NCBI GenBank assembly: GCA_000818945.1
Contig: KN805372.1
Location: 35,214 to 99,213, forward strand
Direction of reading: 5' to 3'
Source of the DNA: Schizochytrium sp. CCTCC M209059
Taxonomy: Eukaryota; Sar; Bigyra; Thraustochytrida; Thraustochytriidae
Length of the DNA: 64,000 nucleotides
This document shows, piece by piece, positions 25,929-35,751 of this stretch. Each line of letters opens with the position of its first letter. The stretch's first letter is position 1. The position numbers were made by a program, and so were the translations under genes. The notes beneath the pieces were generated by a model. That model worked only from the letters and a program-made list of their open reading frames with translations. It did no database searches and was not told the origin of the DNA.

Positions 25929-28061
25929 TTAGACGGATATTGTGGCGTACGTCTCGTAGGCATCCTCGTCAATATTCCAGTCGCAAGGAGGATACTCAAC
26001 ATGAAAGCGCTTGATTGCCTCGACAATTTGGCGCTTGCGCGTACGCTGTGTCCACCAGAGCTCGTACTCGCCGCCGCAAATGAGACGGTCAGTGTTGTTG
26101 GCAAACTCCAAGGGCATGACGAGGGTTCTGTAGCCATTCGTGAACTTTACATCAGAGGGAAGTTTGACCTCATTGATGATGTGTGCCTCCCCAGCGGCGT
26201 GGAGCTCAATAAAGGCCCCGCAAACATTTGAGTCAGCGTACGCTCCTCCGCATTTGGGGATGAAGACGGTGGCAGAGTATCCAATGGCAACGCAATGTTC
26301 GAATGCGTTGCCTTCCGCATCCGTGCATGATTCATCGGCCCTCACGGTCTCGTTATGATCCCAGCACGCAGGCATATCCCCACTCGTGGCCATGCGAATG
26401 CCGTGCTCCACGCACTGCGGGTCGCGTGTGATGCCCAGGGTTTCCTCCTCATGATCTTGGGTGAGCGCAAAGCCAGGCTCCATGCTCACGGAGCCATCAG
26501 CCGCCACAACTTCAGCAATGATACATGTTGGGTCGTCAAAGACAACATCAAGGTCGGGAAAGCGGCTGTTCGACGAGTCAATTCTCTTTTCGCAGAGCGC
26601 GAGGTCGACATTCCACTCGCAGCGTTCTGTTGTTTTCAGCACACATGCATCCTCGGTCAAGGTGAGCGCGCAGTCTTGCCCATACTCTTCCACAGTGTAC
26701 TCTGTATAAGTATCGGTGCGCACCGTGAAAGCAGGGGCCGTAATGCGCTTAAAGCCGCCGCTCGGCACGGTTTTCCTTGCTTCCACGGTCGCATTTCCTG
26801 TCGCTGTTGCGGAAGGAATCGATGACCAAGAGCTCCCTGCCGTTTCTAAGGAAGCCGAACGGCGGTAGATCCCATTATCGCTCGCCACCGCCCAAACGTA
26901 TTGGTCGTCGAGATCAAAGTTCTCGACGGTGAGGCCGCTTCCAGGGTAGGGTATTTGAAGCCACTGGTCACTGGTGCACGATCGAGGGCAGGCCATGAGG
27001 GCCCCAGTGTCTGTGAGCGCCCAGATCGTGTCAGTTTGAATGCACGTGGCGACCTTTTCGAGACCAACGTCAGGAGGCGAAACGTCGATCCATTGTCCAT
27101 AGGCGCTGTCTTCGATCCATACGTCTTTCCAGCGCACCGAAACTCCCGTCGATGGAAGCAAGACGCGGCGGGAAAAGAGACGGCCGTCGTCAACAATAAG
27201 CCAAATATGGGTGTCATCTGCGTTGATGGCCTTGTAGCTGCTCACGGTATTATTCAAGTCCGGCCCGGCCCACTCTGTTCCCTCGGATGGGTGTCCGCTG
27301 ACCTCGATGGGTCGGTTCCATTGGCCATCGCAGGGCTTCAAACACGCAAGGATCTCGAGTGGGTCGTTTCTGTTGACTGCATACACAGCGTAGCTCCCAC
27401 TGGCACTCACGGTTGTAAAGCTGCCACTGATAAAGGTCCAGTCCGTGGACCCGTCCAGATTTCGTGTAAACAACTTGTCCTCACTTAGACTGAGGCCCCA
27501 CACGGCATCGGCGTCAGCATCAATCACGTCGAGATCGAAATCGTGAATGGTTTTGGTATCGTTTATGAGCATCCAATTTCCGATGCATGGCATGCGACAG
27601 TTGTAGATGCTGTCGTCGGCGGCGCCAAGAGCCCATACCCAGCCTTTGGGGATGACGGCAGATCGACGGAGATACTCGGGTTCGCCGAAAATATCTGTGC
27701 AGCAGTCTGCCGCGTGACCTTTGCATGGATCAATGAGCATTCCCATGGTGTAGGTGAGAAAGTTGTAGCTCCCTTTGCGCACATCGTCTCCGGTTTCGTG
27801 GAGGCTTTGCAGCACAGCGCTATTGCTCTCTGCAATCAAAAAGGTGTATCTAGAGTCGGCCTCGACGGCAGCGCTTAGCGGCGTCACGCCGTCTGCCCGA
27901 TCGGCTGTCAGCGCAAACACGATAGCCAGCGTCACGGCCAGCACAGTCATCTTCTTGGACTTCTTGCGCGCTGGAGCGGCGTCGCGTCTCCCTTTTGCGC
28001 AAAGGGCTCGCCGAAGGGAAGGCTCCGCGATGTTCGCGCCGCCCGGAGCCTGCCTCTTCAT
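25929..28061 (-). CDS. Extracellular or membrane-anchored tectonin-repeat protein
   Basis: This 710-aa protein has a basic N-terminus and a hydrophobic segment at about residues 38-57, a signal peptide or type II anchor. Residues about 110-430 contain at least four tectonin-type beta-propeller repeats, recognisable from VWAL/VWGL/IWLI/VWAV strands and trailing W-x-x-I motifs. Three blades carry a paired-cysteine insert before the tryptophan (CRMPCIGNW, CLKPCDGQW, CPRSCTSDQW). The C-terminal 270 residues are cysteine-rich, with many disulfide-type spacings (for example CEWNVDLALCEKR) and no second membrane segment. Tectonin propellers bind glycans or lipids in lectins such as fish-egg lectin and tachylectin 1; a recognition role here is inference. 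Start is the first ATG. Confidence 0.6.
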   Translation of the reverse strand: MKRQAPGGANIAEPSLRRALCAKGRRDAAPARKKSKKMTVLAVTLAIVFALTADRADGVTPLSAAVEADSRYTFLIAESNSAVLQSLHETGDDVRKGSYNFLTYTMGMLIDPCKGHAADCCTDIFGEPEYLRRSAVIPKGWVWALGAADDSIYNCRMPCIGNWMLINDTKTIHDFDLDVIDADADAVWGLSLSEDKLFTRNLDGSTDWTFISGSFTTVSASGSYAVYAVNRNDPLEILACLKPCDGQWNRPIEVSGHPSEGTEWAGPDLNNTVSSYKAINADDTHIWLIVDDGRLFSRRVLLPSTGVSVRWKDVWIEDSAYGQWIDVSPPDVGLEKVATCIQTDTIWALTDTGALMACPRSCTSDQWLQIPYPGSGLTVENFDLDDQYVWAVASDNGIYRRSASLETAGSSWSSIPSATATGNATVEARKTVPSGGFKRITAPAFTVRTDTYTEYTVEEYGQDCALTLTEDACVLKTTERCEWNVDLALCEKRIDSSNSRFPDLDVVFDDPTCIIAEVVAADGSVSMEPGFALTQDHEEETLGITRDPQCVEHGIRMATSGDMPACWDHNETVRADESCTDAEGNAFEHCVAIGYSATVFIPKCGGAYADSNVCGAFIELHAAGEAHIINEVKLPSDVKFTNGYRTLVMPLEFANNTDRLICGGEYELWWTQRTRKRQIVEAIKRFHVEYPPCDWNIDEDAYETYATISV

Positions 28062-28566
28062 TTCCTCTCCGCCACCGCCACGGACGCTACGGATCCGCCG
28101 CTAGCCCAGCAATGGCGACGCTGGCCGACCTGCTCCTCCCCTCCTCCTCCTCCTCCTCCTCCTCGCCGTCGAGGTCGTCGAGCCCAAACTTCTCCGAGTC
28201 CCAACGTCTCTCGACTCGAATGAAGTTCAAGTTCAAGTTCCGCCCCGGATAGAACGTTCCAAACACCCGTTCCTTCCTGAACGGGTCTGTTCTGTTCTGT
28301 GCCCATGTGTTCTCATTCGTTCTGTTCTGTTCTGCACGGCGCGCCTGCTGCTGCTGCTGAGCGCCACCACTAGGCCGCCGCCGTCTTCTTCTTCCCACGG
28401 GTGCATTCCCGTCCCTTCCCGCACCACCTGCTGCTGCTCACCACTATGAAGCCGCCGCTGCCGCCGCCGCTTGCGGCGCTCTTCTGTCTGCCTCGCGCCC
28501 GACGCGGCCCGCTCGTCCCGGCGCGCGCCGCGCTCGCGCGCGCCCGCAGAAGCCGCGGCCGACGCG
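28062..28566. other. GC-rich divergent spacer up to the assembly gap
   Basis: This stretch holds a TCC triplet run (about 28138-28163), a TGTTCTGT-rich patch (28285-28333) and CTG/CCG runs. A plus-strand frame is open into the gap from 28401, but its coding status cannot be judged because the gap length is uncertain. Confidence 0.45.
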
Positions 28567-29054
28567 NNNNNNNNNNNNNNNNNNNNNNNNNNNNNNNNNN
28601 NNNNNNNNNNNNNNNNNNNNNNNNNNNNNNNNNNNNNNNNNNNNNNNNNNNNNNNNNNNNNNNNNNNNNNNNNNNNNNNNNNNNNNNNNNNNNNNNNNNN
28701 NNNNNNNNNNNNNNNNNNNNNNNNNNNNNNNNNNNNNNNNNNNNNNNNNNNNNNNNNNNNNNNNNNNNNNNNNNNNNNNNNNNNNNNNNNNNNNNNNNNN
28801 NNNNNNNNNNNNNNNNNNNNNNNNNNNNNNNNNNNNNNNNNNNNNNNNNNNNNNNNNNNNNNNNNNNNNNNNNNNNNNNNNNNNNNNNNNNNNNNNNNNN
28901 NNNNNNNNNNNNNNNNNNNNNNNNNNNNNNNNNNNNNNNNNNNNNNNNNNNNNNNNNNNNNNNNNNNNNNNNNNNNNNNNNNNNNNNNNNNNNNNNNNNN
29001 NNNNNNNNNNNNNNNNNNNNNNNNNNNNNNNNNNNNNNNNNNNNNNNNNNNNNN
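28567..29054. other. Assembly gap (488 N)
   Basis: A run of undetermined bases flanked on both sides by very GC-rich triplet-repeat DNA, which probably caused the assembly break. Any reading frame crossing it is unreliable. Confidence 0.99.
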
Positions 29055-29918
29055 ATGCCGCAGGACTCCGCGCGGTCCGGAGGCCTCCGCGGCGGCGCCG
29101 GCGGCGCTGGCGCTGCCGCGCACGCCGCGCACGCCGCGGCGCGCGCAGGAGGCGCGGGAGCTGCTGCAGCAGCAGGAGGGGGAGGGGGAGGAGGCGGAGG
29201 AGGAGGAGGAGGCGGCCAAGGCGCAGCAGCGGCGGCGGGCGGCCGGGGCGAACCGCAGTTTGCGGTGCACGATGCCGCCGCGTTCCGGAGTGGCCTTCTG
29301 CAGGCGGCAGACGCCCTGCGCGACGAGGGCGGTGCCCGCGCGAACAACGGCCTCAAGAGGAGGCGGTCTACCGGCGTGCAGAGCGCCACGCGAATGACGA
29401 GCGGCGGCGAGGAGGCGTCGTCCGCGAGGATGCCGACCATGAGCGCAGGCCAGGCCTCCTCGTTCCTTTCCGCCGCCAATTTCGACGCATTCGCAAACAG
29501 CGAGGAGGTCACCCCCGACATGATCGCCAAGGTCCTCATGCAAATCCCCGAAGTCACGGAGCGGGAACGCAAACGACGCGCCTCCATGCAGACCGAGACG
29601 AATGGGCTTGTGTCCTCGTTCGCGGGGCCGAATGCCTCGGCATCCCTCGCACACGGCAACGCGTCATCTTCGTCCTCGTCGTCGACCTTGTCCCATCCGG
29701 GGAACGCCGCGGCGCGATCAGCTTCTCTCGCCGGAACGCATCGATTTCCCGGCGCGCAGAACAATGCGCATCACGAGATGTCGTCGCAATTTGGTGTCCA
29801 ACAGCAAAACCATCACCAGCAACATCCTTCGTTGTCGCTGACGTCATCTCTGCCCATGTTTTTCGGGGATCACCATGCAAACACCGTGCAACAGCACCAG
29901 TATCAGCAACAGCAACAT

Positions 29919-29960
<42 letters not shown>

Positions 29961-30878
29961 CAACAACAGCAACATCATCAACAGCAGCAACAACAGCAAC
30001 AGCACCAAGCGCACCAACCGCTCGCAGCATCAGACCTGCACCAACGACTATTCTCTTCGGCAGGTGGCCAAGTCCCAGCACACTTTATGGCCCACCTCCG
30101 AGCACCGCCGTCTGCTGCAACAGCAGGCGGCACGGGAGCTCCGATGCACGCCCTGGCGCAAGATGGCTACACGGGCGGGTTCGGTGCGGGCGCATCCACA
30201 GACGCGAACAGCCTTCATGCAAACGCCATGGGCTTTGCCCAAGGGTATATGCGCGTGAACGAGAGACGCAGACAGCTCCTTGCAGAGGCTGAATCGATGA
30301 AGATCATCCCTGGCGAGCTCGAGGCGAATACGATGAAGCCGAGGGCGAGGAAACGATACTCCATGTTCAATCCTCGAGCGACGCGAGCTGTCAAGTGGCC
30401 ACAGGACCAATCTTTCCCCAAAACACTCGAAACAGACCTGGTCGACTGCCTTCAAGAAGGTGGCTCTGAATTGGACCAGCTCAAAACACAGAAACTGATC
30501 GACGCAACCGGGCTATTGCAAGAAGCGCGCCAACACGCCCTCGAACCGCTCACACTCTACACGCGCAGCGAGCTCTTTGAGCTTTTTGCGTCCATCGCCG
30601 AAGTCTGGAAAAATTCGGGCAAATCGGCGTGGAAAAAACGAATCAACAAGGTCAAAGAGAACGCGCGCTACCGCAAGGCGCCTCGCAACGGACCCACGGA
30701 GAAGGAGGCGCAGGAAATCGCCGAGCTCACGGACCGCATCAAGGAGCGCGAGGCCTGGGAGGCCTCTGTCAAGACAAAAATGAGCAACAAAACCTCTGCA
30801 AAGCGCACAGCCGTCTTTCATGAGGTGCCCGAGGGGGTTCTTCACGGAGAATCTGCGCGCAAATCTCGCAAACGTTGA
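29055..30878 (+). CDS. Poly-Q, low-complexity nuclear-type protein, 5' end uncertain
   Basis: The frame after the gap gives 607 aa, but the true start may lie in the gap or upstream. It begins with Gly/Ala-rich sequence, then a Ser-rich region, and a long Gln/His tract (codons at about 29893-30012). The conserved-looking part is C-terminal: RKRYSMFNPRATRAVKWPQD, a helical stretch with LYTRSELFELFASIAEVWK, then a basic region KSAWKKRINKVKENARYRK and a closing RKSRKR, a plausible nuclear localisation signal. I recognise no family. PolyQ plus basic segments suggests a transcription- or chromatin-related protein, but this is a guess. The first codon after the gap happens to be ATG, which is not evidence for the start. 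Confidence 0.6.
29917..30012. repeat. CAG/CAA repeat encoding poly-Gln
   Basis: Mixed CAG and CAA codons with a few CAT/CAC interruptions encode the Gln/His tract of the surrounding gene. Interruption by CAA and CAT suggests a moderately stable tract. Confidence 0.9.
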
Positions 30879-31100
30879 CCTCAAGACATAGCCAGAGCTA
30901 GAAACTTTTCATATTATTTGCAGTATTTTTTTATTTTTTTTTCCTGATACTGGACTGTACACCCTTTTTCTTTTTCCTGGATGGCCCGAACGAAGCCCGT
31001 ACGAAAGCAAAGAATCACGTGATTGTGATGAAGTTTGAGCTCAAGTGGCCAAAATCTATACCAACCAAAGCTAAGACATAATGGCCTACAAAGGGGCTTC

Positions 31101-31868
31101 TCAGGGTGGCAGAATTGAGCCATCCCAGTTCAAAAGCTGGCCATGATCACGGTTCTTGTCGATTCCAAGCAAAACGTCGAGAAGCTGATTTGCTGCCTTT
31201 TCGACCGAAAAGATTTCATGGGAAACGCCGCCAGAAAAGGGCTGCGAAAGCTGCGTGTCCACGGTGCCGGGGTGCAGGCCAACACAAACGACGGCACGTC
31301 GCAATCGAGTCAGCTCGATTGCCACACTCTTGTTAAACTGGTTTTGAGCGGCCTTGCTGCCGCGATAGCTGTACCAAGAACCAATGCGATTGTCCCCAAT
31401 GCTACCGACCTTGGCCGAAACGTTGGCAAGGCAGCAGAGACGTTCCCGATCAAAGGCATGCTCTTCCACGAGCGCCCGTGCGAGCAACAATGGACCCAAG
31501 GCGTTGACACGATAGTTCTCCACAGACCACTCCGGATCCACATCTCGAAGTCGACGTTCGGGGCCCTTGTCATCGCGGTGCAGCAAACCCACGGTGTTGA
31601 TTACAAGATCAAGTTTCTTGTCACTTTCGCTCGCGACAGCTGCAGTGGTTGCATCGACGGACTTAATGTCGGTAATGTCCATGTTCTTGCAGACGACGCG
31701 TTCGTCTCCGAATTCGTCAACGAGCGCCCGAGCGCCCTCGGCCTTTCCCCCGCTACGTGAACTAACCCAGACCTTGCTTCCAGGTTCGCGTTGCAAGAGC
31801 GCGCGCGCAAGACCAAGACCGATGCCTCGCGTGCCTCCCGAGATCCAGGCGCGACGAAAGGGCTCCAT
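31101..31868 (-). CDS. Short-chain dehydrogenase/reductase, CsgA/C-factor type
   Basis: This 255-aa protein is a complete classical SDR oxidoreductase. The cofactor motif ISGGTRGIG is at about residues 9-17, the acidic adenine-pocket residue is in NMDITD, NTVG replaces the common NNAG, and the catalytic YRGSK (YxxxK) follows a conserved serine in NVSAKVGS. The ending NWDGSILPP is of the type seen in C-factor-like SDRs (C-factor/CsgA group). No targeting signal is obvious, so it is probably cytosolic. ATG 31868 is the first ATG; upstream DNA is an AAAC repeat that extends the open frame without an ATG. The substrate is unknown. Confidence 0.82.
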   Translation of the reverse strand: MEPFRRAWISGGTRGIGLGLARALLQREPGSKVWVSSRSGGKAEGARALVDEFGDERVVCKNMDITDIKSVDATTAAVASESDKKLDLVINTVGLLHRDDKGPERRLRDVDPEWSVENYRVNALGPLLLARALVEEHAFDRERLCCLANVSAKVGSIGDNRIGSWYSYRGSKAAQNQFNKSVAIELTRLRRAVVCVGLHPGTVDTQLSQPFSGGVSHEIFSVEKAANQLLDVLLGIDKNRDHGQLLNWDGSILPP

Positions 31869-32554
31869 CCTGCCAGCGCTGCGAACAACGAGGTCCGTCG
31901 ATGACCAAGCAAACAAACAAACAAACAACCAAGCAAACAAACAAACGCGAGCGACCGGGCCAGTCAACCAACCAACGATACGAACGAACGATCAGTCTCG
32001 ACGCATTCGCAAGTTTCACATTTGGCATGCACCACACGAGGTCGGTGGGAGGAGCGAGAGAGAGATATCCCTCGCGGCACTCTTGTTCGAGTCGTCACCA
32101 AGAAGACCTTGGCGTCTCCGCTTCATCGCAGGTGTCGGTTCATATTTTGCCAACTCCGTTTTCTTTCGTGCGAAATGCGTTGCGCAAGTTCTAGACATTT
32201 CTCAACATTCTGAACGTTTTGAAAATTCTTAAAGTTCCTAACCTGATCTGAAGAGGTGAGTTGACCGACAGGATCAACCCAAGCAACGAAAAGACGAAAC
32301 AACCTATCTGCGCACACACTTGCGTGCGCGTGCGCCAACCCCTCTTTCCCCCCCTTGCGAGGGCTTGAGTCGGGCCTGCAAACTAGTGCTAACACGGCCT
32401 GGCTTGTCGAGGTCGTCGCTCGATCACGAGCGAGCGTCTTTACAGTAGGCCCACGAATAAATAAGATCATCGGTCTTGTTGGTTTATCTCGTCTTGGCTA
32501 TCTAGCGTCGAGCAGACCAGCGCGAGGACTGCAGGCAGCGGCACGTCAACAAAG
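31869..32554. other. Divergent spacer SDR/SEC8 with (AAAC)n
   Basis: The spacer starts with a CAAA/AAAC tetramer run (about 31907-31950) just upstream of the SDR start, followed by GAAC units. The SEC8 side is AT-rich (32140-32260). No gene is seen; it probably holds both promoters. Confidence 0.5.
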
Positions 32555-35500
32555 ATGGATGACATTGATCCCGAATACTTTCGAGACGAAAAAGAATTCT
32601 CCGCAATCCCATACATTGTAGACACGCTCGAGCGATCACGACACAAGTCTGCGACAAAGGCTACGCATCTGCACCAGCTAGGAGCTGGAGGCGTCGACGA
32701 GGCAGAAAAGAAAGCGTATAGAGAAGACCTGACCAAGATTGAGACCGAGCTCGATCGAATCGTCGATGAAAATTACGCTGGATTCACCAGCTCCGTGAGG
32801 AGCTTTAGCTCCATCTTTCAGGAGTTCACCGAGGCCCAGCGCAAGGTCCGGCTTCTTAAAGACTATGTTGAGCAAAGCAAGGCCACCTTGGTACACCGCA
32901 AGCGCAATCTCAAAGACCTTTGGTTCCAAAAAATACAGCAGGAGCGCGTTCTCGAACTCCTTTCCCAGCTTGAAGAAATCAAAGCCGCCCCTCGTACGCT
33001 CGATCTGCTCCTCCGCGAAGAACGATACGTGGAATGCGTCGAAAAGTTTCAACGCGTCTATGGCCTCGTCTTTGGCTCCGACATTAGCTCCATCAAAGCT
33101 CTCGATGAGATACAGGGCGAGCTCGTGACCTACCGCGAACGCATCCACAGCGCGCTCATCGATTCCCTGCTCGGCTATCTCGCGCATGAAGACAGCTCCG
33201 TGGGCTCAAGGGCAATTGGCGCCGAGTCGAGCGCAGGTCGAGGGCGCAAATTTGGCGTTGTCGACGCATCCCGCAAGCTTTCCAGTCGCGCGGTCATAAG
33301 TCTGGACGCCATCGTGGTTGCGCTCAACAAGCTCGGTCGCTTGCAGTCTGCCCTTCATGATGTCAAAGTGAGTCTGCACGAGCAGCTCGAGACCCGAATT
33401 GATGCGCACATGGAGGCCGCACGTCGGTTCAAGACACCCATTGGCTTATCGATCTCGATGAACTCGATTGACGATGTCCGTCTGCAGAATCTCTTTCGCG
33501 AGGTGCTCTCTGATTTTACGGCAATTTTCAATCGACACGTGCAGTTTGCGCAAATTCTTCGTCGTGAGGATCCGGATCTCGCGGATCGCGAATACGCGGT
33601 GCAGGACACCTGGAGTTTGATTCAGGTGGAGCTGCAGCAGCTCTTGGAACTCCACCTCGCCGCGTCTTCGAGCTTTGGGGAGAATCAGGGTCCCAGTTCC
33701 GCACACGAGTCCAAAGCTCCTGCAGTTGCAAGTGGGGAGACAATTGCCAACAAGCGCTTTTCACTGGGTAAGTTGCGAAGCATGACGATTGAGCAAACTC
33801 GCCCCGGGCAGTCAAGCGCGGGCGCAAACGTTGGCCGCGAGCCGATTTGTCGTCCCTCCTCATACCGCATGCTTGGTCTCGTGGCCTCCCTTGTGGACTT
33901 TGCCAATTATGGCGACGGGATTGCCAAAATGCATGGCAAGTCACAACTACTCAGCTATGTGCAAGACTTTTGCACTTCAGTCTTGACGCCGCAGCTCCAG
34001 CTCGACGGACTCAACAACCTGCAGCGCACGCTCCACGGAGACTTTGCCTTGCAACGTGCCCGCGATGCTGGAAGTGGGCACGGCGAGGGTACCGATGCCG
34101 GCTTTGGTGTTGGGGCTGACTCCATGGCGGTTGGTTTGCGCCGAGCCGAGACAAGGGCTCCAACGGCGGCGGAAATCTGCGCGTGTCGCACCAATTTGGG
34201 CACTACCTTGTGCCGTGAGCTTCTACGCATCTCTGACTGCGTTGAGGCACTAGCTCCCATTCGTTGCGATCTGACTTCCGTCGTGGCAGACATGCTCACC
34301 TTTTTCATCGAGTATTGTGGCGAAGAGACGAAGCGGATTTTGCAGGGCCGCCTCTGCCAATCATGGATGCTCAAGATGCGCGGACTTCTCAAGGAAGACC
34401 CGAATTATCTGCGCGTCATTGCCCCAAGCTCGCAGGACCTGGCGAGCGAGTCGAAATTCCGCCAGGCTGTGGAAAGCTTCACCTTGCACGAACGTTCTGC
34501 AGAACAGAAGCTCGCCGATTCCTTGCTTCCACGAGTTTCTTCGGACGCTTCTGATCAGCTTCTGCTCGTGTCTCAAATGACGCGTCTTGCGTCGATTCAT
34601 GGCACCTGCGATCTTGTCTTTCGCTCGCTGGCGATGGCAGATGTGCAAGACCGTGAAGGTGGCATGCATCCACTCTTTCTGCAATACATGCATCGGGAGC
34701 ACATGTCAAATGTCTTGGAGCGCCCTGGCATTCTCGCCCTCCTTAACAAGCTCGACGAGATCGCTGAACGCTGTCTCTTTTCACTTCGCACGGAGCTTCG
34801 CGTGCGCTGTATTCTCTCTCTGCAAAGTCTACCCACGGAGATGGCACGTCACGGCGCAAAAGATGCCACCGCGGGCCCGTCGCAATCAACGAGCAAGACG
34901 TCGACTTCTACCTCTGCTTCTACTTCTACTTTAGCAGGAGAGTCCGCCTCGGGCACCGCAGGGGCGGCCCTTGCACAGGACTTGGTGCGTTGCGCGCGGT
35001 CCATTGGGAACACGCTTAGTGCGACGCATCACTCGTACGTTGTGCGTTCGCTTTGTGTATTGCTCGCGGAGTTAGTGCTGCGTAGTCTTCGACGATTTCA
35101 CGACATATACGTGAGTGGAACGTCTGCGCCGCCCCAGGTGGGTTTGGGATCCGAAAAGCGAAGTCGCTCGCGACTTCTCTCCCGCACCTTACGGCGGCCG
35201 AGTCGCACGTCAAGCGTCACGGAACGCGGCGAGGCGGGCGCACTTGATGTCGTGAGTTCGGACAGGGAGCAGATCCAGGCGCTCATGGAGTCCCTCGTGG
35301 TGCTGCAACAGACAATGTGGACAATTCTTCTCAATTCATACGATGATGCTCTTACGGGTCACGGGCAGCAGTCAAAGACGCGACAATTTCAAGCTGCGCG
35401 TGACCAGCTTGCCGCCTTTGATGGCGCGCGGCGCTTTCTGCTTTGTTTCGAGAACCCTCCCGATAGCGCCGAGCTGGAGCAGATTCTCAAATTCACTTCG

Positions 35501-35566
35501 GAATCTTTGCTCGGGGCGATGACGCCCAATGAGCTCGCAGGGACCCTCAAGCTTTTCCATCTCTAG
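32555..35566 (+). CDS. SEC8: Exocyst complex subunit Sec8 (EXOC4)
   Basis: This 1,003-aa protein fits Sec8, a rod-shaped subunit of the exocyst, which tethers secretory vesicles to the plasma membrane. The N-terminal 200 residues form the coiled-coil Sec8 region: YAGFTSSVRSFSSIFQEF, the LKDYVEQSKATL helix, and LLLREERYVECVEKFQRV, matching the conserved ERKYLHAV-like segment. The rest is helical, with the conserved-looking RCILSLQSLP segment near 750, and a Ser/Thr-rich insert around 785-805. Human EXOC4 is 974 aa. A related tethering subunit (for example a COG or GARP subunit) is the main alternative. The ATG at 32555 is the first in frame. Confidence 0.75.
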   Translation: MDDIDPEYFRDEKEFSAIPYIVDTLERSRHKSATKATHLHQLGAGGVDEAEKKAYREDLTKIETELDRIVDENYAGFTSSVRSFSSIFQEFTEAQRKVRLLKDYVEQSKATLVHRKRNLKDLWFQKIQQERVLELLSQLEEIKAAPRTLDLLLREERYVECVEKFQRVYGLVFGSDISSIKALDEIQGELVTYRERIHSALIDSLLGYLAHEDSSVGSRAIGAESSAGRGRKFGVVDASRKLSSRAVISLDAIVVALNKLGRLQSALHDVKVSLHEQLETRIDAHMEAARRFKTPIGLSISMNSIDDVRLQNLFREVLSDFTAIFNRHVQFAQILRREDPDLADREYAVQDTWSLIQVELQQLLELHLAASSSFGENQGPSSAHESKAPAVASGETIANKRFSLGKLRSMTIEQTRPGQSSAGANVGREPICRPSSYRMLGLVASLVDFANYGDGIAKMHGKSQLLSYVQDFCTSVLTPQLQLDGLNNLQRTLHGDFALQRARDAGSGHGEGTDAGFGVGADSMAVGLRRAETRAPTAAEICACRTNLGTTLCRELLRISDCVEALAPIRCDLTSVVADMLTFFIEYCGEETKRILQGRLCQSWMLKMRGLLKEDPNYLRVIAPSSQDLASESKFRQAVESFTLHERSAEQKLADSLLPRVSSDASDQLLLVSQMTRLASIHGTCDLVFRSLAMADVQDREGGMHPLFLQYMHREHMSNVLERPGILALLNKLDEIAERCLFSLRTELRVRCILSLQSLPTEMARHGAKDATAGPSQSTSKTSTSTSASTSTLAGESASGTAGAALAQDLVRCARSIGNTLSATHHSYVVRSLCVLLAELVLRSLRRFHDIYVSGTSAPPQVGLGSEKRSRSRLLSRTLRRPSRTSSVTERGEAGALDVVSSDREQIQALMESLVVLQQTMWTILLNSYDDALTGHGQQSKTRQFQAARDQLAAFDGARRFLLCFENPPDSAELEQILKFTSESLLGAMTPNELAGTLKLFHL

Positions 35567-35751
35567 AGTGAAAAAACAACACAAATCAAAAAAGAGGGAT
35601 AAAAAAAATACGCGATAGGCCTATATTTTCCAATGCAGTAGTAATGTAGAAAACGAGCACGAATGAGAGAATAAGAATAAACGGTCTTGACCCTTTTCGA
35701 CTTGTGATTCATTCACCCTTTTGCTGCTGCCTTTGTAGTACAACGCAACAT

